A stretch of 64,000 bases of DNA from Psettodes erumei (GCA_016785225.1 JAFBJZ010000635.1:3315501-3379500); one strand, 5' to 3'. Shown: positions 1 to 13,269, numbered from the stretch's first letter. A program made the numbers and translations. Notes: generated from the sequence alone by a model not told the origin.

Positions 1-3000
1 TACATGGATGGCAAAGGTTACTACACTTGGCTGAAACTGGACAAAAAGGTAAGATCTGGCTGAAACCATGTTTCTTTTGGATGATGTTGCCTCATAATAA
101 ACCTGTAATAACAATTCTGGTTACTTAAACTAGTCTCAGCTGGTTATCCAGCAGTATATCCTTGTTTTGGAGTGAAATCCCATTCATTGCATATCATGAT
201 ACCTACACGGGCATTTCCTTCATGTATTGTACCAACTGCCCAGCTTTTGCAACACCTCTCCCTGTGGGGGTATAATAGAGTCACTGAGAAAGAATGCATT
301 CTTTTGAGGGAACGATACAATCAGAGCTCCGGTGTTTGCCTTCAAGTCAATCAGTAGCCACCATATTACAGTATGTGTTTATATATGTATATATACACGA
401 CATGCTCGAAAACATGGCAGCTAATTTTAAATCCCCGCTCTGGTTTCTGTCGTCTGTTGTGGGATTGGAGAGCTGCGTGTAATCAGCCGGAGGTGGATTA
501 TTTGACAAGAGCGTGACCTCTTTGTGAACCGTCGCTGCTTCTGTTCTTCTCTGTTTTCCCTGAGTAAACACGTAGGCTACCTGGACTTTGCTAACCGTTA
601 GTTCTGACTTATTTGAGTCTTACTAATAAAAACTGCAACGGAAAACAGTGAAATCATGGGGAGGAACGAAGCCGTGCTGGCAAACAAGCAGAACTTCAGA
701 TGCTGGAGATTGTTTTGGTGTCAGTCTTTAGATCAGACTGCACTGCACTAATATTATCTGATGATCTTACACGTCAAAGCCTGTTTACAGGTTTTGTTCA
801 AGTTTAGCACGGCCTGAGAAGGAGCTACCTCCACTTGAGGGTACATAAACTGCTGCTAGAATAACATATTTCAAAATGACTGAACGGTTAGTGGTCGTGA
901 AGTTGCATTGTGGGTATTGGAGACGAGGGAAGAATATATGGACTAAAAAGGTGATATCTTTGGTTTTGCTGCATGGGTTTTGATCCTTTTTGTGTTTTGT
1001 TGTTGTTTACTGTCCATTAACTACAGGCTAACAAAGGTAGTGAATAGACCGAGGCCATTTACAGAACAGAATTTTGTTGAATGCCTCCCTGACCTAAACA
1101 AATGTTGGAGACCGTGTCAATCTATATAGAGTTATTCTGTCTGGAGAGACTTCCGAATCGCCTCTTTGCATTTTATGATAATAAACAAGGCTCACACACA
1201 CACACACACAGAGAGGCAGAGAAAGTTATGCTTGCCCCAGTCAGCAGTAGTAAACTGTACAGTGTGTGCTGACGCAGCGTTGCAGCTCATCAGCACAATG
1301 TGAAGCTCAAACTGGAATATTCCCGGTCGCACCAAGCCCCATTCTCTCCATCAAGACCGCTTGGTTCCTGTTTTGAAATTAGAGGAAGAGGCACATTGTG
1401 CAAACACACACTGAGTTATTAAAGTGTATTTCCACTAAATGAGAATGGTAGATTCCCCTTTTGGAAAGGGCAGGGTAGTCACGACCCTGCAGAACCTGGT
1501 GTTTCCTCCTTGTAAAACGACGGCACTGAGTATTTATGTTGCTGGTGGTGATTCCTGGGTAGCAGTCAGGTTTAAAGAGATGACTTCATTTATACATTAT
1601 TTCACTTCAGTGAATATATCTTACTTTGGCTCACGACCCTAAAAAAGTTGTCATTCACTTCACATAACTGTGTTGTGTTCCATCTCCAGGTGTCGTCCCA
1701 GGATGTGAAGAAAGAGAACCCGCTCCAGTTCAAGTTTCGGGCCAAGTTCTTCCCGGAGGACGTGGCAGAAGAGCTGATCCAGGACATCACCCAGAAGCTC
1801 TTCTTCCTGCAGGTGAAGGAGAGCATCCTGAGCGACGAAGTGTACTGCCCGCCAGAGACGGCCGTGCTGCTGGCCTCCTACTCCGTCCAGGCCAAGTTCG
1901 GAGACTACAACAAAGAAGTCCACCGGCCCGGATACCTGCTGTCTGAGCGCCTGCTGCCAAACAGGTTCAGGAAACACTTATCAAAGTGTTATTACATCAT
2001 TTATCACTGCACTGACATCAGTATTGTTGTGGTTGAAAGCTGGCCGCACACCCTCGGCACAGTTAATGACAAGGTAGGATTTGGAATTTCTCCACGACGC
2101 GGGGGCGTGCCCAGGACTGGTATCTGCTCCTGTAGATGAAGTGCTTTCCCCACCATAATGCGCTCAGTTTAGAGAGGAGAGCCTGGAGCCATCTCCAGCG
2201 CTGCTGTTGGCCTTCATTCGTTTGCGTGTGCTGTGAGTGAGGATTTGGGGAAGTGTATGTTTGCTTGTTTGTTTGAGACAGGGCCAGAACGTCTATGGGC
2301 GTAACTTTAGTGTCTGGTATTTTTCTAAATCGTACCCCCATCGGATAACGCCTACTGAATAGTGATTGGATAACACGTTTGAAGTTGGCATTGGAACCAA
2401 CCACAGGTATCTAGAGGGCGTGTGTCTTGAACTCAGTGTTACCTGTGGATTCTGTAGTTTTGCAGGCTGCAAAGTATAGTATAGAGTACAGAGTATTATT
2501 TAGTATTTTAATGAGTGTGTTTAGATGTATCTAAAAGAGGCCTAGAAAAAATCCACATCAGTCTTGACAGTGACGTCCAGTTCTCTGTTCGGTCGCCAGT
2601 GGCACACCCCCCATTGTACACAACCAGTAACCAAAATATCAAACCAGTGCAGAGAAGGAAAACACTACACTTCAAAGTTGTGTTTGCATGAAAACAGAGT
2701 CACGCCAGAGCCAAAGATATCAGCTTGTGTTGTCTGTGTTGTGTTGTGGTTCCTGTATGGTGGCTGAGCTGACTTTATATCCGCTCTGTCTGCAGAGTCC
2801 TGGAGCAGCACAAGCTATCCAGAGAGCAGTGGGAGGAGAGGATTCAGGTGTGGCACGAGGAGCACCACGGGGCGTTGAAGTGAGTGTGTGTCTTATGTAA
2901 TCAGTACGTTAATGAGCTATAAAAACACACAAAAACAACAATTAAATGTTGTGCTATCCAAGATATACCTCAAACCGCAGTGTTAGTAGCAGGAGATGGA

Positions 3001-6000
3001 TCATGCCGCTGGTTTTGTGAACTCTGCCCGGCCCTCTGCAGGGAGGACGCGATGCTGGAGTACCTGAAGATCGCCCAGGACCTGGAAATGTACGGCGTCA
3101 ACTACTTTGACATCAAGAACAAGAAGGGCACAGAGCTGTGGCTGGGAGTGGACGCCCTGGGACTCAACATTTACGAGAAGAACGACAAGTAAGCACCGTA
3201 GTGTCGTCAGTGGCTGCGCGGGTTCTGGGTCTCTGCATGTCGCTGGCTGCAGCCCTGTGACGCAGAGCTAAACTGGCTGGGCCAGGTCCATGCCTGCACT
3301 TAATCACTGTCCCTGTTCTCAGCAGACAGAATGACAGGAATAACAATGAGGGCAAAATGGAGCATTATGTTCAACGACGGAGTCGAATGTCCAAACTCAG
3401 CAGTTTGTCTCTTTATCATCTAAAATCCACGTGATCTGATTTCCTGGGCTGAAATAATCCGTTTTATTCAGGAGCTTTTAGGTTTTTGGAATCATATTTG
3501 TCACAAAGTGATTTGTGTGTCATGGTCTCTTGCAGGATATGAAGGGCGTATTTTGTTCACATTGATGCTTATATTGGTGCGGTTTATTACTGCTATAAAC
3601 TGATTTAGAAAACTACTTCCTGAAGTACTTCCACCTATATTACAGGTGGTTTTACATAAAACTAGTGCTATACATTTGCAGGACTTAATTTTCTGTTGTG
3701 TCCAGTTTTTTCCCCTAACCTCAGACCAAGAAACACTTGATGAGGTCGGTCCACGTCTAGTTAATTACACATTTCTTCTTTTTATCCATGCACAATGTTG
3801 GCGTTTTTTTTTTAATTTCTTCGGCCTTGTGCGCAAAGGGAAACCTACTTTTTTGTGAGACCTGTCCAGCCCAGTCTGGGTTGTGATTGCCACTTTGTTT
3901 AAATGACCAGACAGTTTGGGAGGTAATCACCCTCCATTCAGTTAAATGAGTGCTGAGGTCTCCTGTGGCGGGTGGCCCGGTCTGGTGAGGGGGGGTTGCT
4001 GGAGAGAAGTGCACTGGGTTAAAGGACCACTTCATCCCAGGTGACTTCCCTCTCAGTCGTTGACCCGTGTGTTGTTGGTGACCACGTTGTCGCTCCTCCC
4101 GTATTGAAGCGGCGGCGCTGTCTCAGCTTTCATGCCAGCTTCTGCTGAAAACAGTTTGGCCTACTTTGTATGCCATGCCTTCAGTGAAAGAAGTAAACAC
4201 ACATATCTGGTGGCAGGACAATGACAAAGCTGAACAAGTTGTTTGTCCCGTGAGGCCTCTAATTGAACCTTTAGGGGAAGATTCTTTGTCTTACACAAGC
4301 GCTTCTTTTCAAATGTAAAGTATTTAATGAATTCAACTGCTATTATTTTAAAGTTGATCTCGTCTCTCGTTGAGTCTGACTCGGCCTAACTGTGGTATGA
4401 AACCTCGACAAGAGTGAGAAACACAATGTGCAGGGTTCCTGTGTGAGTCTGTCTCTTTGTGCGCTCCCTGGGAAAAGAAATGCCTCTCCTCCGCTGTGCC
4501 CTCTGCTGTCACCATGACTACGCCGACTGGTTTTTCAAGCTGTGCAGCACTTAAGAATGTGAGGCTAACCTACAATGTCTCTCCAACGAGGACAAGCCGG
4601 CCCACAATGCAGCAGTGCATCCAAGGCTTCGCTGGGGCGCAGTCTGGCGCTGGTTTAACTCCTTATGTGCTGCTGCTCCGCTAACTGCATTTCTCGAGGG
4701 TTTTCTTCGCAGAGATTGTAGTCAGACACACCCAAAACATACACGCTCACTTGTTCAGATGATGGGTTAACACTGAAAAAATATTGTAATAATACTACAA
4801 CTATACTAGAATACTACAATAATACTGTACCCATACTAGAATTGAATAAATAATAGAAATTAACTATCTTTTGAGCTGTTAATTAGATGTTTGCACCGTT
4901 TGTGGCACTTTTTCAAACAAAATAATCGGCAGATGAATCAACAATGAAATCCTGCAAGACTCTGATATCCAATGACTAAGACAACTTTCACGTTGCTTTC
5001 TCAATTCCACAGGCGTGTGTCAGGGCCAGTAACGGAGTGAAACTCCTGTTGGGCAGCACAGTTTCACAGTAGAGTTTCGCTGCGAGGCGGATGGCTGCCT
5101 TTCTAGATTACGACACTATCGGCTTGTCGGTGTTTGCACTACTACTTTGTATTGTGTTGAATGAGGCTGGCATCCGTTCAGTTCGTCTGGCACAATGGAA
5201 CGATGCGCCACGCCCGAGATTCATCCCTCATACTTGAACAGTGGATTTACAGAAGAAATCCATGTTGATTCTCCCTGCCGTCTGTGGGTCCATGTGATGT
5301 GATGGAAATGAATTATTGGTCTAGGATTGTTTGGTATTACTTTAACTACCTGCTAACAAGAATCATTATTATTGATTAATCCTTTAGCATTTTCAAGCAT
5401 TTTGCTTGAAAAATAACTGAAGTGATTATTGAAATAGTTGCTAATAATTCTTCTGTCGATTGATTAATCAGTGTATCATTGCAGCTGTAATAACTAGTAA
5501 GTAAGTGTAATAAAATTTCAAAATTGATTCTAAACCTGACGGGAAGCCAGTGCAAACATGCTGAAATGGGCGTAACGTGTTCTCTTACTTGTTTGGCAGC
5601 TGTGTTTTGTTCTCGATGAAGTCCAGTCACTTATTGTTTTGGTTAATCCAGTTAACAGTCGTCCAGACAAGAGAAAATGCAAGAATTATTATTATTTTAT
5701 GCATCAGATATGGACCAACTCTTGCAATACTTCTCAGCAGTATCAGTGCATTCAGGAAGGTTTGAAGCTTTTTCCTGATTTGCTGATTGAATCTGTTTTT
5801 AATGTGTCACAGCAGAACATTTATGTTAATGCACTCGCTTCCGCAGGTTGACCCCGAAGATCGGCTTCCCCTGGAGCGAGATCAGAAACATTTCCTTCAA
5901 TGACAAGAAATTCATCATCAAGCCCATTGACAAAAAATCTCCGGTGAGTCACCTGACACTTCTTTTCTAGTTTAAATCTCATTCCTTTTTTAGTTAAGCT

Positions 6001-9000
6001 CTCCGCATCATGTTTCTCTGTAGTGGAGAGAGGACCATTAGACGGATCCTCGGTGCGATCCGGCATACAGAAAAGCTGAGGCTAGTTTCCAGGTAGTGCT
6101 ATTAGTGATAAACCCAAACACACACACTGCTGTACCTTTCACTATAAGTGAAGCAGTCTGTGTGGAAGTGGTTTTAGCAGTAATCTGAACTTTATTAAAA
6201 GACTTGCAGCACCTGCACAGAGTCACTAATGGAGTCTTTGTCCTTTATCACTGCACCACAATGGACGGGGAGTCAAGGGTTTATTTAGCCTGGTGTTTGG
6301 CCTTTTTGCTCTCTGTCTCTCTCTCGTTCGCCTCATTTGTTTCTTCTCCAACTTCTCAGGACTTTGTGTTCTACGCCCCGAGACTGCGCATAAACAAGCG
6401 CATTCTGCAGCTGTGCATGGGCAACCACGAGCTGTACATGCGCCGCCGCAAGCCGGACACGATCGAGGTGCAGCAGATGAAGGCCCAGGCCCGAGAGGAG
6501 AAGCAGCAGAAACAGATGGAGAGGTAAGCTGAAAGCAAGCAGGCGATATGTGACACTTTCAGAAGCTTGACAACTAGGAGATATATAGCAACTATTAATC
6601 TATTAATCAGCTATCAGTACTTTGATTCATTGATCAATTGAATTTCTGCTGCAGCGCAACAAGAGTTAAAAGATGTCATCATCTCAATCTTCACCTTTAC
6701 TGACAGGAATACACTCCTTTGACAGTGAAAGAAACTTAATATACCACGTACAGTACAGGCAGCATGTTTGTATTTCTCTACGTATACAGCTTTAAGATGC
6801 TTTCAGTACATTATCATTTAGTTCTCCATTAAGTAGATTAAGTCCAGCCGAGCACTTAATGGATATTTTGACCTCGTTCCTACTTCTCGTTAGACCGCTC
6901 CCTTCGCTCGACCGAACTTAGAGATATTCCACTGACGCAGTTCAGCGTGTAAAGTGAAACTTCCATTCACTGGATAATAATACAGCATTCCTTCTCGAAT
7001 ATGGGAAATGTACTTCCTGAATGGCCTGAACTGAAAGTGAATGGATGTTGACCCTGGCCTCAGCCGCAGCTGTCGGCCCGCTGTCTGTCCTGTACAGCTG
7101 TTCAAACACGCTGACGTAGCGGCAGAGCAGACAACGCCGTAAAAATACCAGCGGGAGAGCCGCTCGATCACCCAGGGTTCACACACAGCAGCGCTCAGTG
7201 GTCCGAGCCGGGCCCGAGTCCAGACGCAGTGACGGGACGGTTTGCATAAGGAGCTCTGAACTGAACTGTAATTAAACTCCTGGGGAGACATCAAGTTGTT
7301 GCTGCAGCAACACTAATGAAAGAACATGTAGAAAGCTGGGGAGAAAGCTTGGAGTCTAAAAGAAGTGATAAATAAGGTCCACGATGGAGCAGCAGCTCAG
7401 ATCAAGGAGCTATGCAAAAGCAACTAATACAGAAAACAACATTAAAAGCCTTTTAAAGTGTATGTAGTTAATAACAGGTAATGGTTTAAATCTTTTACAT
7501 GAATGTTTAGTGCCGTATTTTTTATTTCTGACAAGCTTACGTCCTTAGTGTTTGGAAGAGACAAAAGGATTGCTAAAATGGTCAGTTGATCAGTGGATTA
7601 ATAGAACCAGCCAATAAAAAATGCTTAATAAATGAGAAAATGATTTGCATAGTAATTGATAATAAAAAAAAATAGTTGCATAATTTAAAAAACCTTTAGG
7701 GAGGACTGGAGTCACATACTGCAGCTTTCTCACAGCAGTCGTCCTGACACCTTTTTTTGTAAACGCTGAGTGTAATGGGAAGTCGTTCTGCAACCAGACA
7801 CATTTGCAACATTTGCAATTCACCAAGCCTCACCTGCAAATCATGTGAGATAAATTGTATTTGCATAAAAAGTTCAACTAACAGCAATGTGACCGCTGCA
7901 GATGCAGTCGGCGCTGGTGTAGATGGCTAATACAGCAGCTTGAGCAAACATGCGCCCGAATCTCAGCTTGTGTGCGTGAGTTTGTGTGTGTCTGTCGGCG
8001 GTGAGCGTACATCATCCGCTGTGTGTCAGCTCGCTTTGTGGGCTCACGACGGCTGCGTCTTATCTGCAGGGCCCAGCTGGAGAACGAGAAGAAGAAGAGA
8101 GAGGCCATCGAGAAAGAGAAGGAGCAGATGGAGCGAGAGAAGCAGGACCTGATGATGAGGCTCTACCAGTTCGAGGAGAAGACCAAGAAGGCAGAGAAAG
8201 GTGGGGGGGCTATCTCATCTCTTCAACCTCAAAACAGAAAGCGTGTGTGCAAATAATGTGCAAAAGATGTGTGATGATGCACGTAGATGAAAGCTGGGCC
8301 AACAGGTCATGTATCCAGGCCACTTGTTTTGTAAACAATCTGGAAGATGAAATCTAGGTGTAAATGTCAGGTTACTTCATCAGTATTGTAGCTTGTACTT
8401 GAGGAAGCAGGGGCGCTCGTCGTCTCATTCTCTCCCCACCCTCTGGGTTTCAGATCTGCAGGACCAGCTCCAGAGAGCCATGATGCTGGAGCAGGAGCGG
8501 CGGAGAGCGGAGGAGGAGGCGGCTCGTCTGGAGGCGGAGCGTCAGGCTGCCCTGCTGGCCAAAGAGGAGCTCGCACGCCAGGCTGAGGACCAGAAGAAGA
8601 GTCAGGAGCAGCTGGTATTTGAACCGCACTATGCTCGTCTACACTTTTCCTCAGGGACTTTAAACCAGGCCTCCCCCAAATAATCTCCAGCAGTAGCACA
8701 AGTGAAACAGAGAGATGGAGAAGAGAAAAGCTTCAGGTTCTCACACACATTTCGCTTGTGTTTTGTCCAGGCCTGTGCCAGGCACACTGCAGGCTGCTAT
8801 ATTCAGCAGCTCCGGACAAAACCACTTTGTAGCATCTAGCTGGACCACACCCCGTTACCTCAGACTAATCGCCCCCTCACCCTGCGCCGCTCGGCAGCGG
8901 ACCACCCACAGGAGCGTGCGCTTTCACTTTAACAGCCACCACAGTAAAGCTGCGGTTCCTGCGACCCATCCAGACGCTGGCAGCCAAGCACCAGCGCCGC

Positions 9001-10579
9001 TTTTTTATCGGACGGACACCTGCTGCGACGCGCTTTATACTTAAACCCCATTAAGCAGCTTGCGCAGTGGATTAACTTCCACTGCCTGTGATCGGAAAAA
9101 GACGTGTGGGAACGGTTTCATCAGCGTCTTTTAAACGTTCCAAAGCACAAACAATGGTGTGTCTGTGCTGTCACCGAGCGACCGATCGTCACACACACAC
9201 TGAACAGCCACAGCAGGTGCAGCGTTCAATATCGGGCACCATCGGTCAGTGTGAAAGAAAAGCTGCTCATGTTGTTGTGGTGGTCAGGAGGAACGTACCA
9301 AACCTCCCACAGGGGCTGCACAAGTTTCCTCTCTTATTTTTCTGCTATTGCTCTTTTCATGTAGAAAAAAAACTCCAGTGTGCTTTTAAAGCTCAAGTCT
9401 GGATTGTCAGTTTTAAAATCATTTAACCATTAGAGAAAGATGCCATGATTTAAATAGGTTCAATCAGCCCCCTGGAAACTTTTTATAAACTTTTTAGAAA
9501 TATAGCAAATAATTTACTTTACGGTTCACTTCAATAGTGACTCATAGGTCTCACTGGAGCCCAGATTTGCATATTTAACATTTGACTTAAATGATGCTTC
9601 TCTCTTGTGTTGTTTTATGCAAAGATGTCAGAAAGTGAACTTAATGGTTTCTCCTGTTGTTGTGTCTCAGGCTGCAGAGCTGGCGGAGCACACAAGCAAG
9701 ATCAGCCTGCTGGAGGAGGCCAGGAGACGCAAGGAGGAGGAGGCCGACACATGGCAGCTCAGGGTGAGCGCTTTAACCGAGGGTAAACTGCAGTGAGCGT
9801 TGTAGTGAGGCTCATTCAGCAGACAAGCACAGAACATTAAACCCCCCAGGTTAGAGTTCAGGTCAGACTCAGACGAGAGTGAACTGACCCTCTCTGTCCC
9901 CTAACAGGCCAGGGAGGCCCAGGAGGACCTGGTCAAGACCAGGGAGGAGCTGCACATGGTGATGACAGCACCCCCGCCTCCTCCCCCTCCCCCTCCCCCC
10001 ATGTACGACCACATGGACGACAACAGCGACAGCGAGGAGAACACCAGCACGCACAGCGCCGACCTGCAGATCGAGGGCATCAACGACCACCGTAACGAGG
10101 AGGACCGCCTGACCGAGGCCGAGAAGAACGAGCGCGTCCAGAAACAGCTGAAGGTGAGGACACGTCGACCCTCAGTCATTTATTTCATGTGAAGAAGAAC
10201 AAAGACCTTCCAAAAATCTACATGCAGCGTTGGTGCAATATTGTCTAAAAGTTTAAATCAATGGTAATATCATTTAATTGATGGATCGCCCCTGTGTGGT
10301 TACATCATTTCACTCTGGTGCTCTGTTAAAGTAAATGATCCTGTGCTCAGTCTGCTCTCACACCACGGACAAGCGTCCTCTCATCTCACCCGTCCTCTCC
10401 TCCTCTGCTCCCAGGCCCTGACCACAGAGCTGGCTCAGGCACGCGATGAGTCCAAGAACACCCAGAACGACCTTCTTCACTGTGAGAACGTCCGGGCCGG
10501 TCGAGACAAATACAAAACCCTGCGACAGATCAGGCAGGGCAACACCAAGCAGAGGATCGATGAGTTCGAGGCCTTATAA
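1..10579 (+). CDS. ezr: ezrin, 5'-truncated by the window edge (last 11 coding exons)
   Basis: Ezrin is the ERM-family linker that ties plasma-membrane proteins to cortical actin. Coding exons: 1-48, 1690-1964, 2796-2879, 3042-3188, 5847-5943, 6360-6523, 8070-8200, 8454-8614, 9671-9763, 9908-10153, 10415-10579; all have GT-AG borders and matching phases. They give 536 residues, starting at the equivalent of human residue ~49, so the full protein should be ~584 aa (human 586). Visible parts are the FERM domain (NPLQFKFRAKFFPEDVAEEL, LWLGVDALGLNIYEK), a long charged alpha-helical coiled coil rich in E, K, R and Q, a run of ten prolines, and the C-terminal actin-binding tail. The regulatory Thr of GRDKYKTLRQIRQ (human T567) is codon 10517-10519. 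The C-terminal EAL ending (not radixin EAM or moesin ESM) and the tail-to-tail sytl3 neighbour favour ezrin. The linker after the prolines (MYDHMDDNSDSEEN) is acidic and differs from the human one. Teleost a/b copies cannot be told apart here. Confidence 0.93.
1192..1210. repeat. (CA)n microsatellite
   Basis: A short perfect CA run in the ezr intron between the exons ending at 48 and starting at 1690. The rest of that intron shows nothing recognisable. Confidence 0.9.
5385..5490 (-). repeat. Dispersed AT-rich fish repeat, copy 1
   Basis: Read on the minus strand, this contains the order GATTAATCAATCGACAGAAG, AGCAACTATTTCAATAATC, then TTTTTCAAGCAAAATGC. Related modules recur near 24640 and 41600. 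The pattern matches a common interspersed repeat of teleost introns that I know by sequence but cannot name. It sits in the ezr intron 3189-5846. Confidence 0.55.
5495..5585 (-). mobile_element. LINE reverse-transcriptase 3'-end fragment
   Basis: The minus strand encodes HVTPISACLHWLPVRFRI followed by NFEILLHLL. The phrase H-[IV]-T-P-x3-x-LHWLPVRFRI-x-FKILLL is a hallmark of the C-terminal part of ORF2 in fish non-LTR retrotransposons. Only ~28 codons of similarity remain, flanked by unrelated sequence, so this is a dead 5'-truncated relic inside an ezr intron. The exact clade (L2/CR1-like or another) cannot be decided from this length. Confidence 0.6.
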
Positions 10580-12005
10580 GAAGCTCCCCGGCCCCGCGGC
10601 CGACGTACCCTTTCTGAATGGTTGCTATGTCTCGCTCCACGGCTGAAAACATATCGACACACACGCTCAAAACGACTCACACACACACACACACATACAC
10701 ACACTCAGACTTAACTGGAGCAGTATAAGCGCAGCAGAAGCATCACTTACAGAGAGGTGACCTCCTGTTGTCAGTTTTCTGGCAGTATGCGGGGCTGCAA
10801 ATGCTTTGAAGACAACTTAGTGCCAAAATCTCCTCTCCTCTTAGTGTTCCACATCTTATTTGTGTATTTGATTGTGCAATTTTGATCCGTTCAGACCAAA
10901 TCATTGTTGTTTTTAACTGGAGGTGTGATGAAGTAGTGGGAATAGCTAAATTTGACATAGCACATAGAATATATGTAATCAAAGCCTGGCTTCTTTTCAG
11001 TGTCTGTCATTTGTTGTGCAGGAAGAAAAGGACAGTTTGTCGTTTATAGCGACCACTCAGAAAGGGGAAAACAGTATAAGCAGAAAAAATGTGTTTGTTT
11101 TTGTTTTCCATTATATTTGAACACTTCCATTTATGTTTAATATTGCTATACAATAGTTTAAATCATGCCTAGTTTGATATTTATACTGTATATGGGACAT
11201 TAAAAAGGGTATTTCATCTTGGTTTGTATATTTTTGCTATTTTGCTATCTACTAATGAGAATGAAAACATTAAATATGTTTCAAAGGTTTTATATATTGA
11301 CCAAAAAGTAATAGCAGTCTAATGTTCCATATGTTTTCCTTTAGATCACTAAATTAAAGAGATTTAATTGTAAATTATTATTTTTTTTTACTGTAGGATA
11401 TATCCAGCCACATGCCATTCAAATCAGTTAAGGAGATTACTATCTATTTAGGTACTTTTGAGTCTTCTTTTTTTGCCGTGCAGTTCACAGCATGCTGAGG
11501 AATGTTTTATCTCCGGAGCACTGTGCTGACCGGGACACTTAGATTTAATATATTTTATTTCTGTCTGTTCTGTGTCATGTCACTGTCGAGTGAGAGATGA
11601 GCACACGTTGTGCTTTTACCCTCCTTAAGTGGCCTTTCTCTCTGGCTGTCCCTCCCTGACAGTTGGTCTTTAATTCTTGGCCAAGGTGCATAGTCACAAA
11701 AACATATGGATGGAAAACAACGAAAACTTCTGTCTTATTTTGATTACATTTTTTTCATGACCTCCACTGACACTGATGTTTAAATGAGGGTTGAGGTGAC
11801 AAGTTACAAACAGTTTTCATTTTGCAGCTAGGTCACCAAGGACTGACCAGACAGTGTAACACCAACATGTCACTCTGGACATGGACCGGAGTAGCATCTA
11901 CTTACACTGCATTGGAAACACACAGCTCTGCTGGCCTTTGTATATGAACAGGATTTTATAATGAGGTGTTCAACATATTGGCAATAAAAAAATCTATGAT
12001 TCCAC
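10580..12005 (+). other. ezr 3' untranslated region and poly(A) signal
   Basis: About 1.4 kb follows the ezr TAA with no credible coding frame. It is AT-rich and holds a CA run near 10678-10703. A canonical AATAAA lies at 11983-11988, with weaker ATTAAA-type hexamers near 11.2 kb, so the mRNA most likely ends around 12.0 kb. The exact end is inferred. Confidence 0.6.
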
Positions 12006-12144
12006 ATCAGTGAGTATTTACTTTTTCACTTTGACACTTCTGTCCACATACTGAAGTGCGTGCGGTCATGTTCTCTTGATGATGGCGATTGGCAAGAGGG
12101 GGCGTGCTGATGTCACGTGTTGGACATTCGCAACAGCGGGTGCC

Positions 12145-12826
12145 ATGGAGACCCTGAGGAAGAGCAGGTTAACAGAAAATTCCAGGTCAGTGACATCACC
12201 ACTCTTTCCAGAAGGACTCTGTTTTTCAGAGTGAACATGTCTTTCACACGCTGCTTGGACGGAGACAAGAAAGGCTTCATTGTAGAGCAGGAAATGCTGA
12301 AGAGTCTGCTCCGGTCTGCCCCTGGATAGCTCATTGACTGAAACAGCTCAAAGCACTTCCCATGACAGGTGGGTGGGGCTCCAAATTTCATTTTTCTGAA
12401 ATAGTACCCAAGTCTCTTTCTCAGTAATTTTATTTGCTTGGATGTTTAGTTGCCTAATTCCTCTAATAAGATATCAAGTTAAAGAGGAAACTGAGTAGAA
12501 AGATGCCATGAATGCAGCATTATAGAGTTCATAACTGAGAGTTATGAAGTATTTATAAAGCTGTACTTTACTATATAACTACAACTGACAAATAGCTATA
12601 TCACAGTTCATGTTGCTAAAATGTATTTTCTTTTATATTATAATAATTCATCAACTATAAATGCTTCAGAGGAGGAGTTATACTTGTTGACAAGCATTGC
12701 TGATCACAAATATCCTTATAACTGCAGGAGCAGCTTAGTCCCACAGGTCCAGGTTCAGAGAGAGATGTCCCGGAGACCGTCGAGCAGCAGCTGCTGAGAC
12801 ACCGTCAGAAATGGGCATCATCTTGA
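12145..12826 (+). pseudogene. Decayed or unrecognised EF-hand-like gene fragment
   Basis: An ATG at 12145 in a strong Kozak context (GTGCCATGG) opens METLRKSRLTENSR. About 60 bases further, another frame encodes TRCLDGDKKGFIVEQEML; the twelve residues DGDKKGFIVEQE fit a canonical EF-hand loop (acidic positions 1, 3 and 12, Gly 6, Ile 8). That frame ends at TAG 12327-12329. A third frame is open from ~12317 to a donor-like AG|GTGGGT at 12368/12369. A possible last exon at 12728-12826 follows an acceptor (CTGCAG) and ends DVPETVEQQLLRHRQKWASS then TGA. The pieces are protein-like but need frame changes or an implausibly short intron (26 or 44 nt) to join, which suggests a pseudogene. I cannot name a parent gene. 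Confidence 0.3.
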
Positions 12827-13269
12827 TGAGCTCGACTCCCAGAGTCAGACACCTAAACGTACACAAATAGTTAACCAAACACACCCTCGTGCAGGCTAAA
12901 CACTTACAGTCTCCAGTGCCTGCTCAAACACACACCAGAACACACACAACACACCTCGCAGGCCTGCAGACACAGAACCGCACCGACAAAGGGCCACAAT
13001 GAGGCGTGTTGACACTCTGACACAGGCTGTTCCGCCTCGTGTTTGCATTAATGGGAAGGTGTTTGGCACCTTTGATAGTAACATTTACGTAGTTGATCAT
13101 TGACATATTAACTATTGACCGACCAAAGGACAATATTTCACTATAGTATGACATTTTTCAGAATGTTTTTATGCCTTACTATACGGCTATTTGAGGACTT
13201 CTCATGACGTTATTAACACCTTACTAATACCTTACTAAATTTTAGCATTTTTTCCACATTTTTATCTTC

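Noticed and set aside
1660..1977. Minus-strand frame opposite the ezr exon at 1690-1964
   Set aside because: Shadow of the GC-rich ezrin exon. The same holds for minus frames at 8367-8699 and 9869-10179, and at 52057-52404 opposite kcnk3.
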